64,000 nt of DNA from Lentzea sp. NEAU-D7 (GCF_026242055.1 NZ_JAPJDL010000023.1:62001-126000), one strand, 5' to 3'. Shown: positions 39,914 to 48,977, counted from the stretch's first letter. Notes: generated by a model from the sequence alone, not told the origin. Program-made: numbers and translations.

Positions 39914-42898
39914 CTACACCGAGCCGCGGTTCGACGTGCCCGCGGCCGACAGCAGGTTCTCCGCCGTGATCTTCTCCAGCACGGCCAGAGCCTTGCTCTC
40001 CCACAGCGAGAGCCGCAGCTCCTGGAACGTCATCATCGCCTGCTCCACGATGGCGATCGCGTGGAACGTGTCGCCGCGCTGCGACACCAGCTGGGCGAGG
40101 TCGAGCTGGATCCGCGCGGCCCCGAGCCGGTCGAGGTTCTCCTCGCACAGCCGGATCGCGCGCCGCAGCAGGCGTCCGGCCTCCGCGAACATGCGCATGC
40201 GGCCGTGGATCAGGCCGAGCGAGTGCAGAGCGTAGCTCTCGCCCACGATGTCGCCGGAACGCTGCACCATCGTGAGCACCGACGTGATGAGCTGCTGCGC
40301 CTGCTCGTAGCGCCCCTGCGCGAGCATCGCACCGCCGAGCCGGTACAGCACCTGGGCCTCCACGCGCGGACTGGAGACCTCGCGGCACATGGCCAGGGCG
40401 TCGCCCAGCTGACCGAACGCCAGTTCGTGCTCGCCGCGGTCGAGCGACAGCTGCGCGAGGTGCGACACGACGTGGGCCTGCCCGATGACGTCGCCCACGC
40501 GCGTGAAGCCGGCCAGCGACTGCTCGAAGATCTGCCGCGAGACCTCGGGGCGTCCCTCGTTGTACTCCAGCAGCCCGAGGTTGCGGCGCGTCAACGCCAC
40601 CCCGTGGTCGTCGTCGAGCTCGGTGAACAGGTCCAGCGCGGGCTCCAGCGCGGCGCGGGAGGCGTCCATGCGCCGCTGGCCGTGGTGCAGTGAACCGAGC
40701 GAGCACAGCAGGGCGGCGGTGCCGCGCTTGTTGCCGGCCTTGCGCACGGCGTCCAGGGCGCGTTCGTGGGTGTGCTGCCAGTCGTCGAAGCAACTGCGGG
40801 TCTCGAACAACGTCACGAGCGTCATCGCCAGGTCCCAGCAGAGCTCGTCCAGGCCCGCGTCCGCGGTCTGCAGGACCGCCGCGCAGAGGTTCGCGCGCTC
40901 GCTTTCCAGCCAGCCCATCGGATCCTGCAGCACCTGGTCGACGTACGGTCCGTGTGGCTGCCAGCGCTTCCCTTGGCCGTGCAGCAGGGTGAAGTCGCCG
41001 CCGTAGAGGCGCCGGTGCGCCTGCTCGGCCATCGCGAGCCAGCCTCCGGCGACCCGCTCCACGGACGCCAGCTGCGTGGCTGTGGCCTCGTGCGCGGCGA
41101 GCTGTTCCTTGGCGTACAGGCGGATCAGGTCGTGGAAGCGGTACCGCGGCAGGCCCGTGACGTCGTTGCCCACCACGTCCAGCAGCTGTGCGTCGACGAG
41201 GCGCTCCACGAGGTCGAACCCGTGGTGGGGGTCGCCGGTGAGGGCCGTGGCCGTCCAGACGGGGAGGCTTTCCGCTTCGAGCAACGACATCAGCCGCATC
41301 ACGCGGCGGGCGTCGGGTTCGAGGCCGTCGTAGGTGAGCGACAGGCTGGCGCGCACGACCATGTCGCCGTGCACGAGCTCGTCGAGGCGATGGCGCTCGT
41401 CGGAGAGACGACCGACCATCGAGGCGAGCGACCAGTGCGGACGGGCGGCGAGGCGCGCGCCGATGATGCGCAGCGCCAGTGGGAGCCCTCCCACGACGTC
41501 GATCAACGCCGTCACGGCGGCCGGTTCGCTCTCCAGCCGCTGGCTGCCGATGATGCGCCCCAGCAGTTCCCGCGCGTCGTCGGAGTTCATGCAGTCGACG
41601 TCGACCAAATGAGATCCGGCGAGACCTGTCAGACGAGCCCGGCTCGTGACGATGACACCGCACGTCGGCGAGCCCGGAAGCAGTTGGTGCACCTGGGATT
41701 CGCTGCCGGCGTCGTCCAGGACGACCAGCACGCGCCGCTTGGCGAGCATGCTGCGGTACATGTCCGCCCGTTCGTCGACGCCGTCGGGCAACGTCGAGCC
41801 CGCGGCACCCAGTGCGGAGAGGAAACGGCCGAGGACCTCGGCCGGTGTGGCCGGTTGTGCCTGGGTACCGCGCAGGTCGCAGTACAGCTGGCCGTCCGGG
41901 TAGGTCTCGGTGGCGACGCGATGGGCAACGTGGACCGCGAGAGCGCTCTTACCGATGCCCGCCTTGCCTGAGATGTTCACCACGTGCATCGTCGTGTTGT
42001 CGCCCGAGAGAACGCTCTCAGCACGCGCCACCACGTCCTGGCGGCCGATGAAGTCCGAGGTGGTGGCCGGGAGCTGGTGCGGTGACACGACGTTGTGCGC
42101 GGTGACCGGAGCCGGTTCCTCCTGGTCGAGCTGCAGCCCCCGGTCGTCGGTGAGGATCGCCGTCTCGAGCTTGCGCAGGTGGTCGCTCGGTTCGAGACCG
42201 AGGCGCTCGATGAACAGGTCGCGGCCCGCGCGGTAGACGTCGAGAGCTTCGGACTGCCGGCCGGAGCGGTAGAGGGCGAGCATCAGGTGGCCTCGCGGGC
42301 GCTCTCTCAGCGGGTTTTCGTTCACCATGCTCTGCAATTCGTCGATGAGAGCGTGGTGGCGGCCGAGCGACAATTCTATTTCGACGCAGTTCTCCAGCGC
42401 CGACAGGCGTTTCTCGTCGAGTCGGAGTGCTTTGTGCTGCAACGTGGCACCGGCCCCGCTGAGCGCCGGTCCGCGCCACAGGGCCAGGGCCGAGCGGAGA
42501 ACCGTCGCGGCCTCTTCCGGGCGGCCCTGGCGGACGGCGAGGTCGGAGAGGGCGACGCGGCGCTCGAACAGGACGACGTCGATCTTGTCCGCGGCGACTC
42601 GCAGCAGGTAGCCCGGTTGACGGGTCTCGATCTGGGCGTCGACACCGGCTCTTTTGAACTCCCGCCGGAGCGTGGACACGCAGATCTGGATCTGCGCTCG
42701 CGCGGTCGACGGCGGGGTGTGCTCCCAGACGGCGTCGATCAGCTGGTCCATGCCCACGACGCGGTTTGCTTCGAGCAGCAATGCGCTCAGGACGGTCCTC
42801 TGACGTCGCGGCGGCATCGATATCTGCTCTTTTGGCCCGACTATCTCGATCGTTCCCAGTAGCTTGAAAATCAATTCCTCGTCAGGGGCGAGGCTCAT
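39914..42898 (-). CDS. AfsR/SARP-family transcriptional regulator with NB-ARC and TPR domains
   Basis: The protein has 994 residues. The N-terminal OmpR-like DNA-binding domain (~10-105) and bacterial transcriptional activation domain (~110-260) are followed by an NB-ARC ATPase (P-loop GKAGIGKS; LVVLDDAG as Walker B). The C-terminal half is a TPR array (~620-980). This is the AfsR architecture: the ATPase/TPR part usually gates DNA binding in response to a ligand or phosphorylation. It is the best candidate for pathway activator of the PKS. It faces away from a second SARP gene across a 0.7-kb regulatory region that also holds the DTPWG peptide gene. GAGGGG precedes the ATG. Confidence 0.94.
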   Translation of the reverse strand: MSLAPDEELIFKLLGTIEIVGPKEQISMPPRRQRTVLSALLLEANRVVGMDQLIDAVWEHTPPSTARAQIQICVSTLRREFKRAGVDAQIETRQPGYLLRVAADKIDVVLFERRVALSDLAVRQGRPEEAATVLRSALALWRGPALSGAGATLQHKALRLDEKRLSALENCVEIELSLGRHHALIDELQSMVNENPLRERPRGHLMLALYRSGRQSEALDVYRAGRDLFIERLGLEPSDHLRKLETAILTDDRGLQLDQEEPAPVTAHNVVSPHQLPATTSDFIGRQDVVARAESVLSGDNTTMHVVNISGKAGIGKSALAVHVAHRVATETYPDGQLYCDLRGTQAQPATPAEVLGRFLSALGAAGSTLPDGVDERADMYRSMLAKRRVLVVLDDAGSESQVHQLLPGSPTCGVIVTSRARLTGLAGSHLVDVDCMNSDDARELLGRIIGSQRLESEPAAVTALIDVVGGLPLALRIIGARLAARPHWSLASMVGRLSDERHRLDELVHGDMVVRASLSLTYDGLEPDARRVMRLMSLLEAESLPVWTATALTGDPHHGFDLVERLVDAQLLDVVGNDVTGLPRYRFHDLIRLYAKEQLAAHEATATQLASVERVAGGWLAMAEQAHRRLYGGDFTLLHGQGKRWQPHGPYVDQVLQDPMGWLESERANLCAAVLQTADAGLDELCWDLAMTLVTLFETRSCFDDWQHTHERALDAVRKAGNKRGTAALLCSLGSLHHGQRRMDASRAALEPALDLFTELDDDHGVALTRRNLGLLEYNEGRPEVSRQIFEQSLAGFTRVGDVIGQAHVVSHLAQLSLDRGEHELAFGQLGDALAMCREVSSPRVEAQVLYRLGGAMLAQGRYEQAQQLITSVLTMVQRSGDIVGESYALHSLGLIHGRMRMFAEAGRLLRRAIRLCEENLDRLGAARIQLDLAQLVSQRGDTFHAIAIVEQAMMTFQELRLSLWESKALAVLEKITAENLLSAAGTSNRGSV

Positions 42899-43574
42899 GA
42901 TCGGCGACCCCTCGTGCCTTTATTTGTGATGTGCCGGTCGCTGTGCCTTTTTCTGATCAAGACAGCCGATGGTGTGCCAGTGGTTCTGCGGGGGGTCATC
43001 CAAGGAGTTGAACCCGATGTGAGTGATCCTCGCATACAGCGCGTGACCTGTCCGAAGTTAACGCTGGAAGTGAAAGCTGTCAAGATCTTCTTGTGTATCA
43101 ATACGCGCTGCGCGGCAATGCGACCGGCCTTCGCGCGTATCTCACTTGGGCGTGATCATGGCCAAGATGTCACCGCATATTAACTCGCGCGCACGATGTC
43201 GAACTCGCCACTGGACAGGCCGTCCTCGTGGTAATTGTGCGACGTGTCACCACCTGCTCTGAACGTCCCATCGCTGCTGGATCGCGCGGCACAGGCTGTT
43301 CGTTCACATCGCCGAGCCTTTCCGGTGTCGCATGCGTCGCGACGCATTCTCGGGGTTGTGGTGAACGACCGGGTATCAGCAGAGCGTTGACTGGCGAGTC
43401 AGTTATGTGGATGTCCCATCGGCGCGCTGACCGCTGCCATCACGGCCAATTGATACGCGATGGTGCGCGCGATAGACCGACGATGGGCGGCACTTCTAAC
43501 TTCGCACCATGGCACCGCACGGAGGTGCTGAATCACGACTCGGACCGCGATCCGATCAAGCCAAGGAGACCCAC
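42899..43574. other. 676-bp divergent regulatory region, unusually A/T-rich in part
   Basis: I see no gene here. Bases ~43060-43140 are clearly more A/T-rich than anything nearby (GTTAAC, AAGATCTT, GTGTATCAATAC), which suggests the promoter core of the left SARP gene and possibly of the peptide gene. It contains an 8-bp inverted repeat at 43101-43140. Open frames on the + strand (43228 onward) lack coding bias. Confidence 0.6.
43101..43140. promoter_or_regulatory. Inverted repeat ATACGCGC-n24-GCGCGTAT, possible operator
   Basis: Two perfect 8-bp arms are separated by 24 bp, in the A/T-rich part of the region between the divergent regulator genes. Confidence 0.35.
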
Positions 43575-43787
43575 ATGTTCCGCAAGGCGACCGCAGCCGC
43601 CCTGGTTCTCGCCGCTGTCCCGGCGGTGCTGACGATGACCTTCCTCGCCGGCACCGCGCAGGCCGACGGCGACACCCCCTGGGGTTCGGTCACATGCACC
43701 GACACCCCGTGGGGACGGTCCATCACGGCGTCCGACCTCCCGCTCAACGGAGACGCGTCGCGGGGCGGCGACACCCCCTGGGGCTGA
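43575..43787 (+). CDS. Small secreted peptide precursor with three DTPWG repeats
   Basis: The precursor has 70 residues. ATG 43575 follows AAGGAG (43563-43568). Residues 1-30 form a Sec signal peptide: FRK, then an Ala/Leu/Val-rich core, then AGTAQA as cleavage site. The predicted mature part is about 40 residues, starts DGDTPWG, has a second DTPWG after one cysteine, and ends exactly with GGDTPWG. A longer open frame starting upstream lacks a ribosome binding site. The peptide gene ends 43 bp before the start of a SARP-ATPase regulator gene, and a second AfsR-type gene diverges to the left. I do not recognise a named family. A signal or a cell-envelope peptide are both possible. Confidence 0.8.
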   Translation: MFRKATAAALVLAAVPAVLTMTFLAGTAQADGDTPWGSVTCTDTPWGRSITASDLPLNGDASRGGDTPWG

Positions 43788-43830
43788 CCTGTCCTCCGTG
43801 ACCGGACGAACACCGATGGAGGTCAGAACC

Positions 43831-46389
43831 TTGCGATTCCACCTGCTGGGCTCACTGGAAGTCCTCGACGGCGAATTACCCGTGCCTCTGGGCGGCGTCA
43901 AGCAGCGCGCGGCTCTGGGGTTCCTGCTGTTGCAGGCCAACCGGGTGGTGGCGACGAGCAAGTTGCTCCACGCGTTGTGGCCGAGGGACGTCCCGCCCAC
44001 GGCGCGCAAGATGCTCCAGAACGCCGTCTCAGGGCTGCGAGGCGTTCTCGCCTCGCCGGGCGGCAACCCCGAAGGGGGCCCGATGCTGCTGACCCACGCG
44101 CCGGGCTACCTGCTGCGCGTGGACCCGAACTCCCTCGACCTGTCGCGCTTCCAGCAGCTGGCCGAACAGGGACGGGCCGAACTCGCCGCGGGCAACTGGC
44201 CCGCGGCCGCGAAGGTGCTCCGCGGCGCGCTGGGCCTGTGGCGCGGACCGGTGCTCGCGGACCTCGCCGAGACCGGGATCAACTGGCCGGAGCTGACCGC
44301 CATCAAGGACTGGAAGCTGGCGGTGCAGGAGGACTGCTTCGAGGCGGAGCTCGCCTGCGGCAGGCACGGGGAGATCATCGGCGAGCTCGAGTCGTTGATC
44401 GAGCTGGAGCCGTACCGCGAACGCCTGGGCGGCCAGCTCATGCTCGCGCTGTACCGGTGCGGCCGGCAGGTGGACGCGCTGAGCGTCTACCGCCGCACGA
44501 GGGCGGCGCTGGTGGCGGAACTCGGTCTCGAACCGGGACGTGAACTGCAGGAGCTCGAACGCGCCATCCTCGACCACACGCCCACGCTGGACCTTCCGTC
44601 GTCGGTGCAGCGCAGGCATCTGCTCGCCGTCGGCCAGGACCCCGCTCCCGCGCGGACGCCCGTCGTGGTCACGCGGCCCGCCGTGGAGCCCGTCGCTCCG
44701 GCGGCCGTGGTGGACGCGCCGGACCTCGCGACCGCGGAGCGGAAGCTCGTGAGCGTCGTGATGGTGTCCGCCCAGCTCGGTCTCGCGGCCGGTGACGGTG
44801 ACCCGGAGGACGTCGACGCGGTGCACCAGGAAGTCGCTTCCGTCGTCTCCGCCGAAGTGTCCCGGCTGGGTGGTGTGGTCGGCGGAAGCGTCGGATCCGT
44901 GTTCCTGGCCCTGTTCGGTGCGCCCAGGACCGCCGAGGACGACGCCGATCGCGCCGTGCGCGCCTCCGTCGCCATCCGCGACCGGCTGGACGCCGTCGCC
45001 GAGGTGCAGATCGGCGTGGCGACCGGCAACGCTCTCGTGCGCCTGCCCTCGTCGGGCCTCCCCACCGCCAGTGGTGTCCTGCTCGACCAGTGCCGCCGGC
45101 TGATGGCATCGGCGCCATCGGGCACGGTGCGCGCGTGCGCCTCGACCCGTGATGCCGCCGACTCCGTGATCTGGGAGGCCGAGAGCGCCCCGGCCGGAGG
45201 CTGGCAGGCGATCTCGTGCGTGTCACCGCGCGGCGCGAACCGCCGCGCGCAGGCCGCCGTGCCGTTCGTGGAGCGCGAGCGCGAGCTGCTGGTGCTGCAA
45301 GGGCTCCTCGACGAGGTGCGCACGCGTCGCCGCCCGCACTTCGTGACCATTCTCGGCGAGGCGGGCATGGGCAAGACGCGGCTCGTCAACGAGCTCACGT
45401 CTTCCCGCACGACCGCCTTGCGCGGCACCGCGACGGCTTTCGGCGACGACCACGGCTACGGGCCGCTGGCCGAGGTCGTGAGCGGGTTCTCCTCCTTCGC
45501 GACCCTGCGCGCCGACCTCGTGAAGCTCGTGGGTGTCGGTGAGCTCGCCGACCGGCTGCACGCCGGCCTGGCCTGCCTGGCCGAGCCCGCAGCCGAGGTG
45601 CGGCCGGACTTCCCGGTGTGGCGGCGGTTCCTGGAGGAGGTCGCGGAGTCCGAGCCGCTGATCGTGCTGCTGGAAGACGTGCACTGGGCGAACGACGTGG
45701 TGCTCGACTTCGTGGAGGAACTGGGTGAGAACGCCGGTTCCGTGCCGTTGCTGGTGATCGCGACCGCGCGACCGGAGCTGCTGCAGCGCAGGCCCTCGTG
45801 GTTCGGCGGCAAGCGCAACGCGACCACGATCAGCCTGGAACCGCTGTCCCACAACGGAACCCGTCAGCTGCTGAACTCGCTGCTGCAGGCACGGGAGTTG
45901 CCGTCGGAACTGTGGCAGACGCTCGTGTCGTGTGCCAGCGGCAACCCGCTGTTCGCCACCGAGTACGCCGGCATGGTGGCGGATCCGCGCACGCCGTTGC
46001 TGCAGCACGACATCTCGCTGCCGGTGCCGTCCTCGGTGCGCGGGGTGCTGACCGCTCAGCTCGACTCGCTGCCGATCGAGGTGAAGGCGGTCCTGCAGGA
46101 CGCCGCGCTCACCGGTGACCTCGTGTCGCCCAGTTCGGTCGCCGCGACGGGTCAACGCGACGCCCTCGAGGTCGCCAAGGCGCTGGAGTTGCTGGAGCAG
46201 CGGGACTTCCTGCGCCGTCAGGGCCGCAACAGCGAGACCGGGGAGATCGAGTACGGGTTCCGGCACCTGCTCGTGCGCGACGTCGTCGCCGAGCAGATCC
46301 CTCGTGCCGAGCGGGCGTCGAAGCACGAGCGGGCGCGGGCCTGGCTCGACCGGATGGCGCTCGACCTCACCGACCGCCGGGCTGGATGA
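43831..46389 (+). CDS. SARP-family regulator with degenerate cyclase-like and AAA ATPase domains
   Basis: I chose TTG 43831 because a perfect GGAGG lies eight bases before it and the protein then begins MRFHLLGSLEVLDG, as SARPs do. GTG 43798 and ATG 43816 lack a site. The 852-residue product has a SARP DNA-binding/BTAD region (~1-250), then ~305-470 a region resembling class III nucleotide cyclases (ERK, FLALFGAP, EDDADRAV) in which the metal-binding FADLVGFT segment is lost, then an AAA/LuxR-type ATPase (P-loop GEAGMGKT; VLLEDVHWAN as Walker B). No TPR array follows, and the protein is short after the ATPase. It probably activates the adjacent cluster and sits just after the DTPWG peptide gene. 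Confidence 0.9.
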   Translation: MRFHLLGSLEVLDGELPVPLGGVKQRAALGFLLLQANRVVATSKLLHALWPRDVPPTARKMLQNAVSGLRGVLASPGGNPEGGPMLLTHAPGYLLRVDPNSLDLSRFQQLAEQGRAELAAGNWPAAAKVLRGALGLWRGPVLADLAETGINWPELTAIKDWKLAVQEDCFEAELACGRHGEIIGELESLIELEPYRERLGGQLMLALYRCGRQVDALSVYRRTRAALVAELGLEPGRELQELERAILDHTPTLDLPSSVQRRHLLAVGQDPAPARTPVVVTRPAVEPVAPAAVVDAPDLATAERKLVSVVMVSAQLGLAAGDGDPEDVDAVHQEVASVVSAEVSRLGGVVGGSVGSVFLALFGAPRTAEDDADRAVRASVAIRDRLDAVAEVQIGVATGNALVRLPSSGLPTASGVLLDQCRRLMASAPSGTVRACASTRDAADSVIWEAESAPAGGWQAISCVSPRGANRRAQAAVPFVERERELLVLQGLLDEVRTRRRPHFVTILGEAGMGKTRLVNELTSSRTTALRGTATAFGDDHGYGPLAEVVSGFSSFATLRADLVKLVGVGELADRLHAGLACLAEPAAEVRPDFPVWRRFLEEVAESEPLIVLLEDVHWANDVVLDFVEELGENAGSVPLLVIATARPELLQRRPSWFGGKRNATTISLEPLSHNGTRQLLNSLLQARELPSELWQTLVSCASGNPLFATEYAGMVADPRTPLLQHDISLPVPSSVRGVLTAQLDSLPIEVKAVLQDAALTGDLVSPSSVAATGQRDALEVAKALELLEQRDFLRRQGRNSETGEIEYGFRHLLVRDVVAEQIPRAERASKHERARAWLDRMALDLTDRRAG

Positions 46390-46400
46390 CCCGGCGACAC

Positions 46401-46447
46401 GCTGAACGCCGGGCCGCGTCCCACCCCACCGCGGCCCGGCGTTCAGC
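46401..46447 (+). terminator. Perfect 18-bp hairpin terminator after the SARP gene
   Basis: Arms 46401-46418 and 46430-46447 pair without mismatch around an 11-base loop, 12 bp past the SARP stop codon. Confidence 0.9.
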
Positions 46448-46462
46448 TCTATCTCCACTGAC

Positions 46463-46508
46463 GACGAGGACCAGGACCGCCGGGATGCCGGCGGTCCTGG
46501 TCCTCGTC
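46463..46508 (-). terminator. Perfect 21-bp hairpin terminator after the TetR gene
   Basis: Arms 46463-46483 and 46488-46508 pair without mismatch around loop GATG, three bases past the TetR stop codon on the minus strand. It lies back to back with the SARP terminator. Confidence 0.9.
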
Positions 46509-46511
46509 CGT

Positions 46512-47138
46512 TCACGCGTTGGTCAGCGAGTGCACGTTCCGTCGTAGAACGTCCACCAGGAGGTCCGGCGTGATGTGCTGCGGGTGCAGGACCGCCTGCA
46601 TGGTGAGCCCGTCCAGCAGTGCGCTCAACCGGAGGCACTCGATGCCGAGATCCAGCTCCGCGGGCAGTCCGCCGCAGGCGATGGCCTGCTCGAGGATCCT
46701 GGTGATCAGGCGGCGCGTGCGCTCGTGGTGCTCGGCCGCGACCACGTGCAGCGTGGGCTTCGTCCGCGAGGCACCGACGAAGTCCAGCCAGACGGCCATG
46801 TCCTCTTCGCGTGTCCGGCCGAGGGGGAGAAGCCCGGCCAGCAGTTCCGCGACCGGGACAGCGCTGCTGAGACCGTCGGCGGGCAGCCGGTCGAAGCGGG
46901 AGGCCACCCGGCGCCTGATGCGCCGGCCGAGTTCGCGCATCGCGAAGACCACCAGCTCGTCGTGACTCTCGAAGTAGTGCCGGATGGCTCCGATGGAGAG
47001 TCCGGTCTCGTCCGCGAGGTTGCGCAGGGAGGCGCCGTCGACACCCGCTCGGACCATGATCCGAACGACGGCGTCGCCGACCTCCTTCCGCCGCTCTCCT
47101 GCGATCACGATTTTCGGCATGTTTTCCTTTGTGCTCAA
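46512..47138 (-). CDS. TetR-family transcriptional repressor
   Basis: The protein has 208 residues. The N-terminal helix-turn-helix reads GASLRNLADETGLSIGAIRHYF, the hallmark of TetR proteins, followed by a helical ligand-binding domain. The gene is the second of an operon, 24 bp after the MFS transporter stop codon. Such pairs usually mean that the repressor senses the exported compound and controls its own operon. A 14-bp palindrome upstream of the transporter gene (48791-48804) is a plausible operator. Confidence 0.93.
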   Translation of the reverse strand: MSTKENMPKIVIAGERRKEVGDAVVRIMVRAGVDGASLRNLADETGLSIGAIRHYFESHDELVVFAMRELGRRIRRRVASRFDRLPADGLSSAVPVAELLAGLLPLGRTREEDMAVWLDFVGASRTKPTLHVVAAEHHERTRRLITRILEQAIACGGLPAELDLGIECLRLSALLDGLTMQAVLHPQHITPDLLVDVLRRNVHSLTNA

Positions 47139-47162
47139 TGCTGTGGTGAAACGAAGAGCTGC

Positions 47163-48698
47163 TCAGGTGCCGAGTGCGGAGTCCTGCTCGCGCGCCGGTT
47201 CCTCTTCGATGACCTTGGGAACTCCGCGCAGGAACCTCGCGACGACGACGGCGAGGAGGACCGTGATGGCGGCGCAGAACATCATGCTCGTGCGGATGCC
47301 GCCGAGGTACGCCTCGGTCGCGGCCGTCTGGACGGCTGTGGCGGCCGGTTCCGGCAGGCCGGAGACGACGGCCGCGCTGAACGACTCCTGGACCCGCTCG
47401 ACGGTCGCCTGCGGAACGCCCTGGGGCAGGACGAGCTGCGCTCGGTAGATCCCGGAGATGACACTTCCGACGATCGCGATGCCGAGCGCACCACCCAACT
47501 CGTACGCGGTCACCGAGATGGCGGCGGCCGCGCCGGCGCGATCCCGGGGAACGGTGCCGAGGATCGTGTCACCGGTGACCGTCAGGGTGAGACCCGCGCC
47601 CGCACCGACCGCGATCTGCGCGACGACGACCAAGCCGTACGGCGAGTCCATCTGGACGGTGGCGAGCATGCCGAAACCGATCGCGATGAGAAGCAGTCCC
47701 AGCGCCACCGCGTACCCGCGGCCGAGTCTGCCGATGGCCGGCGCGGCGAGGACGCCGCCCGCCACCACGGCGGCCAGAGCTCCCGGCACGTAGGCGAGTC
47801 CCGCCTTCAGCGGTGCCCATTCGAGGACCAGCTGGAAGTACTGGCTGACGATGAAACCGAACGCCGACAAGGTGAACACCGCGATCAGGTTCGATCCCAC
47901 GGACGACGTGAACTCCCGGCTGCGGAACAGCCGCAGGTCGATCAGCGGAACCGGCAGCCGCAGCTGGCGCCGCGCGAACAGCCCCAGCGCGAAGACCCCC
48001 AGGACCAGCGCGCCCAGCACCGTCGGCTGCCCGAGACCCACGTGCAGGACGGACTTGATCGTGTAGACCACCGCGACCACGCCGACGACGGACAGCAGCA
48101 CGCTGGCCAGGTCCAGCCGCAGCCGGTGCGGCGCGCGCGACTCCGGGATGAACTTGGCCGCGACCAGGATCAGCAGCGCGATCGGGACGTTCACCAGGAA
48201 CACCGAGCCCCACCAGAACTGGTTCAGCAGGACTCCGCCGAGGATCGGTCCGACCGCGAAGCCCGCCGCGGACACGCCCGCGCTGGCGCCCACGGCGGCC
48301 GTGCGAGCCTTTTGCGTTGTGAAGACGACTCGCAGCAAGGACGTCGTGGTGGGCAGGATCGCCGCTCCCGCCACGCCCAGCAAAGCCCGCGCGATGATCA
48401 GCAGTTCGGCGGTCGGCGCGTACGCCGTCAGCACGGAGGCCACCGCGAACGCGACGACGCCGCACACGAGCATCCTCCGCCGTCCCACGCGGTCGCCCAG
48501 GTTGCCCATGGTGACCAGGAGGCCTGCCATCGTGAACCCGTAGATGTCCACGATCCACAGCATCGACACGCTGGAAGCGCCGAGCTCGACGGTCAGCTCG
48601 GGCACCGCCAGGTACAGCACGGTCATGTCCACCGTGACGATCAGCTGCGCGAGGCACGACACGAATATCGTCGCGTAGCCCGCCGCCCGGCTGGTCAT
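47163..48698 (-). CDS. MFS drug exporter, DHA2 family (14 transmembrane segments)
   Basis: From ATG 48698 the protein has 511 residues and starts with a membrane segment after MTSRAAGYA. It shows motif A (GNLGDRVGRRRML) after the second helix and the antiporter motif C region, and has about 14 hydrophobic segments, as in EmrB/QacA proteins. The open frame runs another 83 residues upstream, but that part is Arg/Ser-rich and unlike the family, so I exclude it. The exporter is co-transcribed with a TetR repressor and lies at the edge of the PKS region; self-resistance or product export is likely but not proven. Confidence 0.92.
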   Translation of the reverse strand: MTSRAAGYATIFVSCLAQLIVTVDMTVLYLAVPELTVELGASSVSMLWIVDIYGFTMAGLLVTMGNLGDRVGRRRMLVCGVVAFAVASVLTAYAPTAELLIIARALLGVAGAAILPTTTSLLRVVFTTQKARTAAVGASAGVSAAGFAVGPILGGVLLNQFWWGSVFLVNVPIALLILVAAKFIPESRAPHRLRLDLASVLLSVVGVVAVVYTIKSVLHVGLGQPTVLGALVLGVFALGLFARRQLRLPVPLIDLRLFRSREFTSSVGSNLIAVFTLSAFGFIVSQYFQLVLEWAPLKAGLAYVPGALAAVVAGGVLAAPAIGRLGRGYAVALGLLLIAIGFGMLATVQMDSPYGLVVVAQIAVGAGAGLTLTVTGDTILGTVPRDRAGAAAAISVTAYELGGALGIAIVGSVISGIYRAQLVLPQGVPQATVERVQESFSAAVVSGLPEPAATAVQTAATEAYLGGIRTSMMFCAAITVLLAVVVARFLRGVPKVIEEEPAREQDSALGT

Positions 48699-48790
48699 GC
48701 GACGACCGTCGCTGTGCGGCGGCAGCAAGGAACTCGGACACACGCGTGCTGCCCGCGCGGTCCTCTGCGTCGCTCGGCTCGACACATCTG

Positions 48791-48804
48791 CAACTCCGGA
48801 GTTG
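48791..48804. promoter_or_regulatory. Perfect palindrome CAACTCCGGAGTTG, probable TetR operator
   Basis: A 14-bp perfect palindrome lies 92 bp before the MFS start codon. Size and symmetry fit a TetR dimer site, and the operon it precedes encodes a TetR protein. Confidence 0.6.
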
Positions 48805-48931
48805 TCTCGGTCCAAGGCACGCGGTCGCGCCGAGGATTCGCTGGTGTTTCCTGGTGCATGAGCCACATGTGCGTGCACCTGAGCTTTGCGGCGCTTCTGC
48901 ATTGCTCCTGCCGAAGGCAGGCTGAACAGCC

Positions 48932-48977
48932 GGCGAGCGCCGTGCACCGCCTGGTCCAGGCAATGCGGACGCTCGCC
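48932..48977 (-). terminator. Nested hairpin, probable terminator of the zinc-ribbon gene
   Basis: Outer arms GGCGAGCG / CGCTCGCC (8 bp) enclose an inner GCCTGG/CCAGGC pair, 38-83 bp past the zinc-ribbon stop codon. Confidence 0.5.

Noticed and set aside
43798-43830. GTG 43798 or ATG 43816 as start of the SARP-ATPase gene
   Set aside because: Neither has a ribosome binding site, whereas TTG 43831 has GGAGG at eight bases and gives the usual SARP N-terminus.
48699-48947. 83-residue N-terminal extension of the MFS exporter
   Set aside because: Its composition is Arg/Ser/Ala-rich, it lacks family similarity and crosses the likely promoter and operator palindrome.
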